64,000 nucleotides of DNA from Isoetes taiwanensis (GCA_021234155.1 JAJEKV010000004.1:6576109-6640108); one strand, 5' to 3'. Positions 1 through 13,163 are shown, counted from the stretch's first letter. The notes: a model not told the origin generated them from the sequence alone. Made by a program: numbers and translations.

Positions 1-395
1 CGCCAGGTTATACCTCTGTCTCCTGATCTCTTGGGGCCGAGCCGTCAGTCTATCCTCACAGGAGTCTGAACCAGGGTAGAACCTGGGGTTTGGGGTGTTT
101 TCCTTAGTATTAGATGCATATTCTTTGTCGTTGGTATTTGGATGGATGTGCCACCCTTCGTGGTGGTTATTTATATATGATTTATGTTGTGTGCTAACAT
201 GTATTCACGCTTCCGCGACGTAGGAGTCCCATTGAAGGCATGGGCCGAATGACACCTCCGTGTCCTTCACTCGGGCATCCTCTATAGATGGCCGGGATAG
301 ACGGAGGGCCCTGTTCATGGCGAGATGATCGCCATGGGAGGGGAAGTCCCCGTATGTATACGGCCGGGGGTCGTATATATTCAGGGAGCGTCACA
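1..395 (-). repeat. LTR fragment, TGTGACG family (Ty3/gypsy)
   Basis: Read on the minus strand, the segment starts TGTGACGCTCC at 395 and runs off the window edge. It closely resembles the start of the LTR at 53878, including the shared CCCCTCCCATGGCGA block and the shared CCACCACGAAGGGTGG block. Only the 5' part of the LTR is in the window. The LINE at 416 lies directly beside it. Confidence 0.7.
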
Positions 396-415
396 AGGGC
401 AAACAAAAATCGTTG

Positions 416-1279
416 ATGAATGAGGCTACTACATTGGATGTCAACATCTCTGACCAAGAATCTGATGTTTTTGTTGCTACATGGAAAAAACTAGATGCTA
501 TAGTGCCGACTCTTCAAGAAACCGATGCTACTGCTGTGTCGTTCAACGCAGGTGAAAATTTGCAAGTTGGAGAGATGCTTGAGGCTGATACTGCGATGAG
601 AAATGTTGAATGCCTTAAAGGTATGTCAATTTCTGGTATGTTTGTTAAAATTCTGAATGCAGTAGAAACTCTGAGAGCACAGGTGACTAGTTTGCAAACA
701 GAGAATTGTCAATTGAAAACAGAATTGATTTATTTGCGTGAGGCAGTAGCAGAGGCTAAGCAAGCAGTGGTTATATCACATCAAGAAATCAAGGATTTGA
801 GAGCTGTACAGATGGATGTGAAATATTCTAAGCCAGAGGAAATAACAGCTGGCCATATCGTAGAAGAAGTGGAGACTAGAGTGTCCATTCTTCTAGATGA
901 AAGGGCAAAGGAATAAATGGCGGGGTCATATCGCCAACTAAATCTGAAATTATCTGTTTTGGCTGAAGAAGAACCGGAGGATGTGGTTAAAATAGTACAT
1001 GCATTCTTTAAGGAGTTATTATTCTTGCATGATCCTGGTGTTCAAAGCTGCAGAAGAGTTGGGAAAAAGCTAGAAGGTAAGCCTAGGCCTATAGTCATGC
1101 GCTTTCTAGATGTGGAAGCTCGAAATAGAGTCTTGCATAATAGAAGTGCTCTAAAAGGGCAGAAGCTATGGATAAACGAGGATCTAACTCCCAAGTAGCA
1201 AATGGAATTGCGGAGTTTACTGACTGAGGTGAAGAAATTTAAAGCGATGGACAAACATGCATATATGGAGGGGATATAG
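416..1279 (+). pseudogene. LINE ORF1-like protein, two in-frame stops
   Basis: The frame opens at ATG 416 and continues to TAG at 1277-1279, with internal stops TAA at 914-916 and TAG at 1196-1198. The first half is a leucine/glutamate-rich coiled coil (the segment around VETLRAQVTSLQ). The second half contains RPIVMRFLDVEARNRVL and KLWINEDLTPK, the pattern of the plant L1 ORF1 RNA-binding (RRM-like) region. In the LINE family this protein coats the element RNA. The two stops mean no full protein can be made from this copy. Confidence 0.65.
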
Positions 1280-1330
1280 AGTTATAGTGCGAGATCACTT
1301 CTAGGAACTTAAGACCCCTAGGCTTGGTAT

Positions 1331-3816
1331 ATGGATTTTGATGTCATTCTTTTTGTAGAAACCTGGGAACACGAAGATGCTAGGATTGGAGAAATTAATG
1401 GCTTTGAGAATTTCAAATTACATTGGGGCTGCTGAAGGGCTACATTGGAATAAGCTGTCCAAGCAAGGATGTCTGTTACTCAAGTTGGATTTCAAAAGAG
1501 CATATGATACTATCAGTTGGCAGTTCTTGGAGAAAGCCATGGCCCATTTGGGACTATCAGAAAAGGTGTGTCAAAAAGTCCTTGGATTCAATTCAACAGC
1601 AACCTCAGCCTTAATTGTTAATGGTGCCTCTACTGACAAATTCCAATGTAGAAGAGGGGTAAGGCAAGGCTGTCCTTTAGCCCCTTATCTATTTTTTATT
1701 GTTGCAGAAGTACTCACAAAATTAGTACTACAAATGCAAGACAAAGGAGACCAAAGGGAGAAGGTACATTTTCTATAATGCAATATGCTGATGACACCTT
1801 TGTCTTTTTGAAGAAGGAAGGGGAAAGTCTCCAAAAATTTCTTGCAGCAATGGAAAGGTTTGGTCTGATTTCTGGAGTTTGTTTGAACAAGAATAAAAGT
1901 GCAATAATATTGGATTCTGAGGAGAAAATCATGCAAGGGATTAAAGTTTTAAGTAAAGATGCAGGTATTGTCATATTAGGCATCCCTCTGGCATTAAATT
2001 CCTCTTTGAAAGGCCTCTGGGATCCAATAGTGACTAGGATAAAAAAGAAACTGGGCTCATACTCCTCCTCCCTGTCCTTGGCAGGTAGAACTCAAATAGC
2101 AAATGCTGTTATAGGAAGCACTCATGTGTATTTTTCCTCTGCTGTAATAGGGGATAAAGCATCATATGGTAAGATTGAAGCAGTTATCAGGAAATTCATT
2201 TGGCAAGGTTCATAAGGTTGCATGGAATTATCTGACCAAGTCCAAGAAAGAAGGTGGGATGGGATGCAAAGATTTGTTTTTACAAGCACAAGCTCTGGCT
2301 GCTAAGATGATTTGGAGAGCTATACAGAATAATTCACCATCCCCAGCACAAAAACTGGTTAGGTACTGGATATTGGAGTCATATCCTGTTGGCAGCCACA
2401 GTCTCAAGCATCAATTACCTGATTCTGCATTCTTCCAATTCAATCCTTGTCCAAATACATCCTCCATCCTTAGAAGAATGTTTCAGGCTTGGAATATGGC
2501 CTCTCTTTGCTATAAGCCTCCAATAATTGACACCAAATCTAAAGGGATAAATTTCTTTTGGCATCCAGGTATTGTTGATAGCGAAAATAATTGTCTGGCT
2601 CTAATGCATCCCCAGAAGTACATGCAATGGAATCAAGCTGGATTAAGGCAGATTGGAGATCTCTGGGATGAAACACACGGTTGGAAATCCTGGGAAGTAG
2701 TAGCTGAGCTGACCAAAGGGTCAGATCTGGACAGATGGATCTACAAAGTAGTTTTGGAGAAAATTAGACATGTGGATGAGTTAGCAAGTACCACTAATCA
2801 GTGGCATTTGAAGGGTAAAGAAATATACTCGGTAAGCCTGATATACAAAGCTTTAAACAGTCACAAACCTTCTAAGGCAACTCTACTCTGGAATTGTGAG
2901 GAAGAGACATTGGCAGCAGTGTGCAAAAAGGGATGGAAAAGCTACAATGCAAACAAAATTAAGACCTTCAGGTGGCTGATTCTACATCAAGGGTTAACAA
3001 CAAACTCAAAAAGACATAAAATGGATTCTAATATATCACATTATTGTCCAATGGGATGTGGTGAGATAGAGACATCCAACCATGTGTTTCAATGTCACAT
3101 GGTTATGGAATTTTGGAACTGGTCAGCTCAGGTTAACAAAGCAACAATTGGAGATCGAGGTCTTATAGAGTTCCTCAACACAGATAACAGGATATTGTGT
3201 ACAACTAGGTCATTGGGCTGCTGGTCAGTTTGGAAGCACAGGAACAGGGTGGCAATGGAAAATAAGAATCCCAACGTAATATGGCTGAAACAAACATTTT
3301 TAGAAGAATTGGCAAACACTGCAGTGGCACATAAGTCCTTGAAGGGAAAGAATTATGATATAGGATGGAATGCCTTTGGTAGATTTCAGGGTAATTATGA
3401 ATTCTTTGTTCTAAATCTAACTGCTGATGATGACATGTTACACAGATGCCATGAGGAGACTCAATAGGTGGGGAGCAGCTGACAGAGGGATGGGAGTAGC
3501 AGAAGACTCGGATAGTGAAGATACAAATCTGTCCAGAATTGAAGAGGAAGACCTCTTCATTCAACTAAAACAGGAAGTCATACATGCTGCTGCACTAAAA
3601 AAGATCCTTAAGAGGTCTGAAACATGGAGACACAATAATCTTGGGCCTTTCTTTATGAACCTGTTTCACAAGTGGCAGCAGAAGAGAGAGGCTCATGTCC
3701 TCTTGCTCTTGGATTTTACAAATTACCCGGTGGCAAAGCTCGATAAGTTACTGAATATTTTTGGCAGGAATAGGGTGCAAGACCTGACCATGCAGGATTT
3801 ACTTGATGCACAATGA
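1331..3816 (+). pseudogene. LINE ORF2: endonuclease remnant and reverse transcriptase
   Basis: Starts with an L1 endonuclease N-terminus (VETWEHEDARIG, near 1355-1400), then jumps to the RT. RT motifs are LLKLDFKRAYDTISW (about 1480-1520), RRGVRQGCPLAPYLFF (about 1650-1695) and QYADDTFVF (1781-1807). The frame changes near 1778, 2200 and 3440. Downstream is the plant zf-RVT region, with HYCPMGCGEIETSNHVFQC at about 3040-3095. The order EN-RT-zinc finger is that of plant L1 ORF2, which nicks target DNA and copies the element RNA. The endonuclease deletion and the frameshifts make this copy dead. Confidence 0.85.
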
Positions 3817-4023
3817 AAACTTGCTACTGAAGCATTAAAACTTTTTATAAGTCTGAACATATGATTTTTGTATTGATATATGTTTTCTGTATCAGACTAT
3901 GATCTGATTTTTAGCACTGCTCCTAGTTCTAGGAAAGTGCTTTCTACTTATTGGTATACCCTCTATGGTATACTCCATATTTATGTAATCTTTTAGTATG
4001 AATATAAGTCACACCTTGCCTCC

Positions 4024-4039
4024 AAAAAAAAAAAAAAAA
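4024..4039 (+). repeat. Poly(A) tail of the LINE
   Basis: A run of sixteen A follows the LINE 3' UTR and marks its 3' end. Confidence 0.75.
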
Positions 4040-4847
4040 CCGGCTTAACCTAGACTCCTAGGTCAAACATCGGCTTCAGTCAATCCTTCCACCGTATTAT
4101 CAATCCAGACAAGAAAATTCATCCAAGTCTAGTACTTATGTTCCAATAGTCTTAAATCCCTTTCTGTCAAACAACAAATGTAGCCATTGCAAGACCATGT
4201 ACATTCTTTTCAAACCAGGCCATCAAGCGAACAAGTTTCACCATAATGCAAGTATCCAATATCTCTTGTTTCTGGATACACTGTTTTAAGATCAGGTTAA
4301 CAGGCAACCAAATACAGATGTCAAATATTCAATGTGGCCACTTACAACATACGTCTATTTTAAAACAATGGAAAAAAATCTTTTGTATTACTCAAATTTA
4401 CAAGAGAGAGCAGCCACAAATCCAGCCACAAATTGTAAGATTTAATGCACAAAGACAAAAGCTTAAGACAAGAACATCACTGCTCTGTTAAGCCACTGAT
4501 GCAGTATTGTTCTGGATATTATTCCAGCAAATGCACGAATGTAGAAGGACAATGAAATCAATAATCATAGGCAGACTGTTATTCAGACTCTACTTCTAGA
4601 TTGTTCACAATAAAGGCATCATGAATATAACCTGCGAGCTGCATACCTTAGCTTGCTCAGAAATTTACTTTCATAATAAAAACCTGGAGATGTTTTAATG
4701 CAATGATTAATTCTATTCAGCAGTCTTTATAATGTAGGCAGCTCCCATGATAGTTCCATTTGACGAGCTAACTCTCCACATCCATCTTCGGCAGACAATA
4801 AACTAAGCGAAGCAAATGAGATACAAAGGGAAGAGAGGACCCGTACC

Positions 4848-4947
4848 TGCAGCCAAACAATACTTTGTTAGCCTGATAAGGGTAATAAAGCAAGGGCCAA
4901 AAGGTACATTGGGTCCTCTCGGTTTATAACCGATCACCCTTTGTAAC
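4848..4947 (-). other. Exon-like segment b2 (repeat of 7152-7255)
   Basis: Read on the minus strand, this matches 7255-7152 closely. In one shared frame both give CTFWPL..YPYQAN.VL.GCR, followed by GGCTGCAG and GTA(C), a possible splice donor. Conservation of the frame in both copies suggests coding origin. I do not recognise the protein. Confidence 0.3.
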
Positions 4948-7151
4948 CCTTTGCCCAAAGTTAGAATCTACAGAAAATGGATAGGATATTGAACACAAAT
5001 CGAGTAAAGACAAACTGTCTATAGGCTCAAAGCAGAGATAAACAAGTGCTAGGGACTTGTTCTGCTACAAAAAATGTGTGAAATAGTGCAGTTAAGTGAA
5101 GGAAATAGTTCATAAACCAATAAACCAGTTCAACATATTCAACAAGTTATGACAAAGAATAGATTAAAAAGCCAAGTGCTCACAGCATTTTTACAAGACT
5201 GTACATCTCTACGAGTAGCCACAGAGCATATTTCTAGATAATGGAATCAATGAGATAAAATGAAGTGTGATTCAAAACCTGTTTCCAGCAGCATGAATAC
5301 CATGTGGAATAGTCAAATCATTTTGTAAAGCCACATCATACTCCATCGATACAAGGAAATGGAGTATAAGATAAATATGGTTGAGCTTGAAAGCGGCTTC
5401 ATGGATGATAGAACAAATAAAAAAAGGAAGCGGTACCGTGCTAGGGTCGAAACTTTTAGGGTAACTAAACCGTTTTAGGGCATCAAAGGTAAATGATAGT
5501 AACATGCTACTGATTTCCTACACCATAATAAGCCATCGGGTATTTTCCCCTAGACCTTCGTTCAAAAAGTTAACAAAATACCTTGTATTTGGGAAAAAAC
5601 CCTTTCCAAAGTGATAAGCCCAGCCCTTCTTCAAATGATTTCTCCATCTTTTTGCATCCTGCATTTGCATTGCATATAAAATGTACCTATGTAGAGCCAT
5701 CTTTGTCATGGCTTCTATGTAACATTATGGTTAGTGCAAAGGAAATGCTAACGTATGGCAAACATGCATGCATGTATATTCAAGATACATGGAGCTAAAA
5801 GGATATTGTGGCAACGAATCCATCTTCGGGTGCCTTATAATTCATGCATGCGAATCCTACTTTGTAGGATCCCTTTTTGCCATATCCAATGTGAGAAAAG
5901 TAGCTAGAGTGCATGCAAGCTACTAAAGGCATAGGCCACCACTTGGCAACCATGCATTTCATAAGGCTATGTAAAATAAATAGGGATAGAAAGTGTAAAG
6001 TATGCATGGATATTCAATGCACCTAGATGCATCAAATAAAAAACAAATTCATAGGGGGATGCCTTTGTCACCAACAAGTAAAAAACAAGTTCATGTGAGA
6101 GCTATGGAAAATTTTGTCTTGTCTTAGGCACCAAGTGGAAAACAAATTCAAGTATGCACATTTGCTGAGAGTTTTTTCTCAAGGACCTCTCAATGCACCA
6201 TGGGTGCCAAACCTATCAACAAGTGTAAAGCATATCAATAAAAAAAAAAAAAAAAAAAAAAAACTTTCAAGTCTACCTGATCCTAAGACCTTAGACTTTC
6301 TATCATGATTTTGACCTTTGCAAGAACAAAAACATGATACAATTTGCAGCCCTAAGTACAATCAGGTGTTAATGTACTTAGGCCAAAGATATGGTTGCCA
6401 AAAATAAAACTCATTATATTCTATCATCAGTCTGCTACACTTTTTGTATGTAAATCCATAAATGACTGCAGAAAGCAAGATGTTGCATTCATCTTATTCA
6501 AAATATGCCAGATCTGATGTTGGGTGTTTCACCAGTATTTGGTATCAGTACCCATCCATAGAGCTTTTAAGACATTAGAAAAAGACATGAAGTACAAGTT
6601 CAAGGAAATACATTTCTGATAAGTTAATACAATAGGAAGGACCATAAGAATCTGTTGCAAAGATGCGCATAACTATATTTTCTAGGATTTATAAACCACA
6701 ATGCTCATATTTTTTCACTTTATGGAAAAGAGCAAAGGAACAGTTTACACATGCTCATGAACCAAACTGCTTGTAAATAAGAACACCAGCAATATTTAAC
6801 ATGATTCAACTCACAAGAGTAGCGAGAATAGAAGACCTGAACTCACAAGAGTAGTTGGAATAAAAAACCAGCAAATGGAACACACTTACTTGAATTTTGT
6901 TGCAAACTTTTAAGTGTCCAAAATTTTTTGAAATGACACTATAACGGAGAGTAAGAAGCCACTATAATCAGATATATCAATGTATTTGAGTCACTTCATC
7001 TTTCATCTTGATGTACAACATTCCACTCCTCCTTTGGCAAGGCAAGGTCCCCAGAGTCTTATGAAATCATAGCTCCGTGTATTCATCATTCTCCTAGTAC
7101 TAGAAAAAACTGCAAATGACAAAAAACCATAAGGAGAGGAGAGAACTGGTA

Positions 7152-7255
7152 CCTGCAGCCAATCAATACATCATTAGCCTGATAAGGGTAAAGATGCAAG
7201 GGCCAAAAGGTACAATGGTGTCTCTCGGCGTCTAGCCCTTTACACCTTGTAACCT
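7152..7255 (-). other. Exon-like segment b1
   Basis: Partner of 4848-4947. It shares the minus-strand frame reading CTFWPLHLYPYQANDVLIG and ends at a CAG/GTACC donor-like site. Unrecognised. Confidence 0.3.
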
Positions 7256-7344
7256 TTTGCCCTCAGTTAGTCCTAATCCTAAAAGAATGATAAATGTCCA
7301 TCATATAAGAGTCATTGTGTCTGCTTAGATGTCTTTATGTTCAT

Positions 7345-7515
7345 TTGAGAGGAAGGCAATTGCCCATAGCTACATTTGTTCCTTGTAAATCCAATGTATT
7401 GCCAGCTGCATGCGCAAGACTGCTGCATCTTCCAATACCAGTGCACTCTTCAGCCGCTGGATTATTAAAAACATGTAATATTGCATCATCTGCAGCTCTA
7501 TCTTGCCAATTTTCT
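7345..7515 (-). other. Exon-like segment a2
   Basis: The minus-strand frame includes CSSLAHAAGNTLDLQ and aligns with CSSLEHTASIAVDLQ in segment a1 (8110-7885). Two related minus-strand coding blocks in a row suggest a duplicated exon of an unidentified host gene or pseudogene. Confidence 0.3.
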
Positions 7516-7884
7516 TGAGCTAAAACCTGTCAATGTTCATGTTCAAAAATTTCACAGCATAAGAGGAAGCATCATTCAGCTATATTCAGCTATACAAGTC
7601 GTATGCTTAACATCTAAAAGCCCTAATCAGGGTTCTACAATATCTACTACTTAGATCATAAAGCCTGCAGCGCATTTAAATCTCTGGAAACCAAATCCCT
7701 TATGGAATCACAGCAATCCCTTATGCATTGTTATATTGCTAGAATATACTGGACATAGCAAGTTCTTCCTGCAAATAGATAGGTTATCAAGCAAATGTGC
7801 CAGAATTATTATGTTAAGCCTATTGCAAATTTACACCCATATTTATTGTGAACAGAAATATAACAATGAAAATAACTTAAGCAG

Positions 7885-8110
7885 ACCTGCGATAAGCCTT
7901 TGTGTCTGCTTTAATATCATCACCATTGCACATTTGTTTGATAGAAGGATCACTGCACATAGCTCCATCATTCTCTTGTAGATCCACTGCAATACTAGCT
8001 GTATGCTCAAGACTGCTACAATTCTCCTTATCAGTGTGCCCTTCAGCTTGGATTACTAGCAACATGCAATATAGTGATCTGTGCATAACTTTCTGGCTTT
8101 CTAAGCCAAG
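7885..8110 (-). other. Exon-like segment a1
   Basis: A minus-strand open frame containing CSSLEHTASIAVDLQENDG, homologous to segment a2. It ends at CGCAG/GTCTGC, a possible splice donor. Protein unknown. Confidence 0.3.
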
Positions 8111-8691
8111 AGGCAAAACCGGAATACCCTAATTAGGGTTCAAGAAAGGGCTCAAGCAAAGCATCCGGGTCTGATCTTATCTTTTAATCTGCCGAAACCC
8201 TAAATCATGCCAAATCAACGCCAGTTGTATGGTGGCAACAGAGCGTTTCAAGTCCGTGCAACAGCCAAGCTCATGGGAAAAATTAGGGCTACGGTTTCCA
8301 TAGCCAGATGAATTTCGTTTTTGCTACTGCATTTTTTTTTCCAAAATGTATTTCGTTTTTGCAACCAGCCAAGTTAAAAATATCACCTTCTCATAAAAAC
8401 ATTAGAAAACCATATGCCACTAGGACCTATACAGATACATATATAATTTTGATCATAGATCACTTTATACATTAGATAACGTATCATGCACATACATATC
8501 TTCCATACCGTAAAGCTCCAAATGCAGAGCATATCTGGCAAGAGCTCCAGTTTTTGAGCCTTATGACTACAATGCCTTTGCATCATTTGAGCCGTAGATA
8601 TTAAGCCTTGCATATCATGACCACATATGCCTGTGCAAATCATTTGAATAATAATAATTAAAAAAAAAAAGTATGGATAAGGATAGCTAGA

Positions 8692-10219
8692 ATGTTTAAT
8701 TCTGCTTTAAATGAGGGGTTTCCAGAGAAGTGGTCTCTGAACCAGATAATACCTATATTTAAGGCTGGAGATAAGGATCGAGTTGAGAACTATAGAACCA
8801 TTATGATCAGTAACACTATGGCAAAATTATTTGGGGCAGCATTGGAGAATAAAATTAGAAGTTGGGCGGATGATCATGGGAAGAGAGCCTTATGTAGCAG
8901 GGTTTCAAAAAAATCACTCTACTATTGACCATTTGCTAACATTGCGGGTTACTGCTGAAGGGGCAAAAAGGGCTAAAAATAGATTTTTCTACTGCTCCGT
9001 TGATTTTACTAAAGCTTTTGACAGGGTGTTAAGGCAAAAGTTGAGGAATAGGTTGGAGAAATTGCATGTGCCACATCAACTTCTAAATGGAGTAGCTCAC
9101 TTATATAAAAAGGTGCTTATTGAATTAGCCTTCCCAATGGAAGGGGCTGGCAAAATAGAAAGCAACGTTGGAGTTAAACAAGGTTGTCCGCTATCTCCTA
9201 CACTTTTCGGTCTGTTTATCGATGAATTAGAGGAATGGTTGGAGAGAGAGGAAGGAGCTTTGAGGGTGAAGTTAGGACGATATATGATTAAGGCATTGTT
9301 CTATGCCAGGGAAAATTTTAAGGGACCTATAATTTTGTATAAGTATAATGAATTGGCCATTCCTTGTAAAATATGCCCCCAAAAGTGTAGCCTGAACTGG
9401 CCATTTTTCCTATTTTTTCCTAATGTGGCTGCAACCCAATTGGCGATTTTTGAACCAAATATCTAATAATGTGTAGCTCAAATGGCAATTTTTAGCTAGA
9501 TTCTTATTAACTACAGAGCTAGTTGCCCAAACATAAAGAAGTCGCTACCCTATATATAAATGTGTTAAGTTACATATTGTATGAATTTGAATTCATACCC
9601 CATGTATTTCAATAATGCACAGATTGCTGGTAGTGAGAATCAGAAATCGGATGCCGGAGTCTTCATAAAGAGGATCGAAAAGTGCCTCGACATTTGATTT
9701 TCCAAAAGAGCGGGATTATTTTTAGTTGGTAGATATATTTAGGAATAAAAATTTCTAATAATGTTGGCCCCCCCATAAGTGACGAATTTATGAGGGGACC
9801 TCTTAATGGGTTAAGATTTGGCGAACTTAAGGCAGTACAGGATTTGGCCAAGTGGCCTAAATGGCCATTCCATAAGCACATCTAGTTCTCACTTGGGACT
9901 GTCGGCCCCAAAGTCAGTACCACTCCAATTAGCAAACATCTAATTGGCCATTCTAATGTCGTAATAGGCAATAAAGTGCCGCAAAATGGCGAATCTGCAG
10001 GTAGTCCGTAGGTAAGGCATCCTACTCAAGCCGGCCGTCACATTTTGCCTGAACCTGTAATTTGTGGCCAAATGGCCCGCCGAGGCCACTAAAATTTTCG
10101 CTGCTCTATGCTGATGACATTGTCCTCCTCTCGAGAACAGAAGAAGGGCTTCAAAGATTGTTAAATGCTTTAGAATCCTTTTGCCATGAGACAATGATTA
10201 TGATGGACCAAATCAAGGC
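8692..10219 (+). pseudogene. LINE reverse transcriptase interrupted by a DNA transposon
   Basis: RT fingers and palm: WSLNQIIPIFKAGDKDRVE (about 8730-8790), AGFQKNHSTIDHLLTLR (about 8895-8950), YCSVDFTKAFDRVLR (about 8990-9035) and GVKQGCPLSPTLFGLF (about 9170-9220). The frame changes near 8880. The reading stops at ALFYA near 9305, and the YADDIVLLSRTEEGLQ block appears only at 10106, after the insertion at 9307-10103. Removing the insertion and one target copy puts ALFYADDIVLL in one frame. No endonuclease or 3' tail is visible, so this is a truncated, dead copy. Confidence 0.85.
9307..10103. mobile_element. Non-autonomous hAT-like DNA transposon (797 bp)
   Basis: The ends are CAGGGAAAATTTT and AAAATTTTCGCTG, 13-bp inverted repeats with one mismatch. 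The flanks are TTCTATGC (9299-9306) and CTCTATGC (10104-10111), an 8-bp target duplication with one mismatch. CAGGG ends with an 8-bp duplication are typical of the hAT superfamily. No transposase is encoded; the interior has several GGCCATTT/AAATGGCC motifs that may be subterminal repeats. Confidence 0.75.
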
Positions 10220-13150
10220 TTAAAAATACATAATCAGTTGTTGTCTTCTTAGGACTGCCAATTGGATTTTAATTTCCCTGAACATGGATTTTAAAATTAG
10301 AATTTTGTCTAGACCTAGACAAGGTTGAGGTTTTTGTTTAGTCAATTCATGTGATGTTCCTACGTAGTTCGACATGTATTTCTTTACATCTACTATTAGA
10401 TCTACATGGGCATATATTTGGCTTGTTTATTGATGCATTTTTTTTAAGCTTGGAGTGCAGATGTAGGTTTAGTTCATGTTTTAGTTGTACATGTATTTAT
10501 TTGAGTCTACACCTACCAATATATGTCCATGTTTTACTTTTGAATGCATTTATTCTTCTGGCTGGAGTGTAGATATAGATTTGATTCATATCTATGTGCA
10601 TCTTTATATATCTGTGCATTTTCTGGGCATAATTGTTGCTTGAATGCTTGGGTTCAAGATAGTATATTTATGTAGTTGTATGTACATTTATGTACACAAG
10701 TACATCTTAGGTACATTATGCATGTTGATTGAACTCAAATCAACATTTGCTACATTTATATACATTTGATGCATGTGCTACAATTGAATGTACCAGAAGT
10801 ACCTAAACCTTCGTTTATTTAAGTTTTGCTATCATGTTTATTAATATTGAGTTTTACTTTGATCTCTATTGATATCAGTCCTTTATTTCCAGATGAGGAT
10901 GTTGTTATTTAGAAGACCATTTGCAGGGAACATACCAAAGATGATTTGGATTTGGATATATCTGCATCGACTACTAACCCAGAACCTGTAGCAAAAGTGC
11001 AACCTCGACCATGGCAGATTGAAATTGTGGAAATCGAGAGGATAGCAATATTGAAAGCAAAATCTGCTGCAGGTGCAGACCCTCTAGCACTACTACAAGT
11101 GCATCCTCAGATCCATTAGCAGCTCCAAAATTAATAGCTGGTGCAGCTTCATCGCCAAGATTGAGTCCACGTATCCATGACCTCTTGAAGATATGATCCC
11201 AGCAGCCGCACTGAAGTCGTGCTCAATATCGCATGTAGTGGCTAGTTGGGCCTGTGCAACTCAATGTAGCATGCTCGGATGTGATCATACGTATATCACA
11301 ATCATTGAAGCTAGTGTGAATAGGTTTGCACATACAAGGGAATTCATATAGCCAAAAAGTTGTGGTTGAGCATCTTGGCTTGTCAGGTTCACCTATATAT
11401 CCCAATCAGTGAAGCTATTATGAATAAAGACCCAATAAACTAATATCGTTTGCCATGTCTCTAGCAAAAGTCATACGTATCTTCATTTCTAAATCGTATC
11501 TCCAGTTCTATAAAGAGGTATAATCTTTCAGAAGGAAACCGATGGCTTAGCTAAATTGAATAGCTATCAGCTTTAAACCCTGCATCTTTGCAACCTCCCC
11601 TTGCACAATTTGGATGTGCTATGGAACTCACACATTTATGCCATCCAGAGGCCCGTGTTTCTTTTTGATGATGTATAGTCTACTAGAAAGAAATTCCTAG
11701 CAAAGGTTCCTGAGGCCTAAAATTCTCCCAGTTCAAATCCAATTATGCATATTAGTAAAGTGCTTTTCTTTCTTGGTTCAAAATTTTGAAGACATTTTTT
11801 AGGCTTGTAAAGATACATATGAGATGCATATTCCTGCTTATTGTTACATGGTGGAAGAGAATATTCCTCTTTTTCTCTGAGCATATAATTTACCGTAGTA
11901 TAACATACTCAAACGAAGGTTATGGAAAGTTGTGAGATCTCACCTTTGATCCTTTAAATGGAAAATTGTACAAATGAGATCTTACCTTCAGTCCATCAAA
12001 TAAATTAGACTTCGATAGCAGAGGCATGTTTTTTGGAGCATCCGCTCAAAGCATTTGCTTGTAGCCATATTTATTGCAACTCGTATTACAACACAAAATC
12101 TCCAACATAGATTCAAGTAGAACAAACAATAAGCTTAGGGACATCCCTTTTTCAAATCAATCATAAAGCTATTGTCATAATAAAGTGCAAAGTCCGCACT
12201 GCCCAATATAGTGGCTTCAAAGCTCCAAACATTGGTTTTATTGTGTTTCCCTGTCTCCCCCCCTCCCAATCCAAAAAAGACTTCTACTTGTAAAAATGGG
12301 CTTAATGAACCTTGATGCAACATCTTGTAGGTCAAAATGTGTTGAATTTCATGGGCATGCACCGTGATCTTGGTTTTAATAGAATATCTCAGTTGTAAAA
12401 TTTGGTCTTAATGTGGAATATTTCAATTGCTCTTAAATGCTTTCAAAGTGTATGGAAATGCATCTACATGCCGACCTTACAAAATGCAAACTCGACTATA
12501 AAAGGCCATCAAGAATAGAAAATAATTGCTACAACAATTTAAATTGATTTTTGCATAGGTGCTAAAATTATTGCCAAAGATGTGTTGATCTAGAAATATA
12601 AGGTAATTTCAAATTGACGACATGTAGATCCCATTACCTTAGAGCACATTGCCCAATTTCTTGCTTCTAGAAGCTGCAAGATTCCTTTCTTTTTATAGCC
12701 TAAATAAAACTTGAAATGCCCTGTTCTTTCGTAACTTTAACAACGTAGAAAAATAATTCTTGACTTTGCTAACAATGCAAATTGGCATCATGTTAATACT
12801 TTCGATGAGGATCGAGGTCTAGAATAAATACTAATCCCAACTTTTGTACATTAACTTGGCTTCATGGTATCCTATGGGATCTAAGTCTTGGCCAAGTCCT
12901 TTGAATGGACAAATCGTGGGGAAAAAACAAAAAACAAAAAAAAAAAACAAAAAAAAACAAAATATGTGTCTTATAAACCCTATGTAAGATGAACATTTTA
13001 AATTAAAATGTTGCATGGACACAAGAAACCCCTTAGCCTGACTTTCTTGCCTATGTGATCAACGTTATAATGGCATATTTCCAACAAAAACCCAGCTGGG
13101 CACTTTTTTCTAGTGACCAATAAACGCAAATGTATTTTTAACTTCAAATG
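10220..13150. other. Spacer upstream of ORC6
   Basis: AT-rich sequence with (GTACATTTATGTAC)-like repetition near 10680-10800. An exon-like stretch at 10919-11125 follows TTTATTTCCAG and reads, in one frame, DLDISASTTNPEP..., then PRPWQIEIVEIERIAILK. I do not recognise it, and it soon hits a stop. An A/C homopolymer-rich tract lies at 12918-12962. I see no confident gene. Confidence 0.35.
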
Positions 13151-13155
13151 CGAGG

Positions 13156-13163
13156 GCGCCAAA
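13156..13163 (-). promoter_or_regulatory. E2F site 1 upstream of ORC6
   Basis: GCGCCAAA, the reverse complement of TTTGGCGC, matches the plant E2F consensus TTTSSCGC. It lies about 100 bp upstream of the ORC6 start. ORC genes are known E2F targets in plants, so S-phase control is expected. Confidence 0.6.

Larger units (their letters stand above)
416..4040 (+). mobile_element. L1-type LINE, internally deleted
   Basis: A non-LTR retrotransposon with an ORF1-like protein, a remnant of the endonuclease, reverse transcriptase, a C-terminal zinc-finger region and a 3' poly(A) run at 4024-4039. Most of the endonuclease and the first RT segment are missing: the reading passes from an ETWEHEDARIGEINGF-type endonuclease start straight into the RT palm within about 100 bases. 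In-frame stops and frameshifts show it is inactive. I saw no convincing target-site duplication. Confidence 0.85.
4041..8690. other. Intergenic or intronic AT-rich region
   Basis: No continuous coding frame of note. It contains a 24-base poly(A) run at 6240-6263 and two pairs of repeated minus-strand exon-like segments (listed separately). The rest looks like intron or spacer DNA, possibly of a host gene transcribed on the minus strand. Confidence 0.4.
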
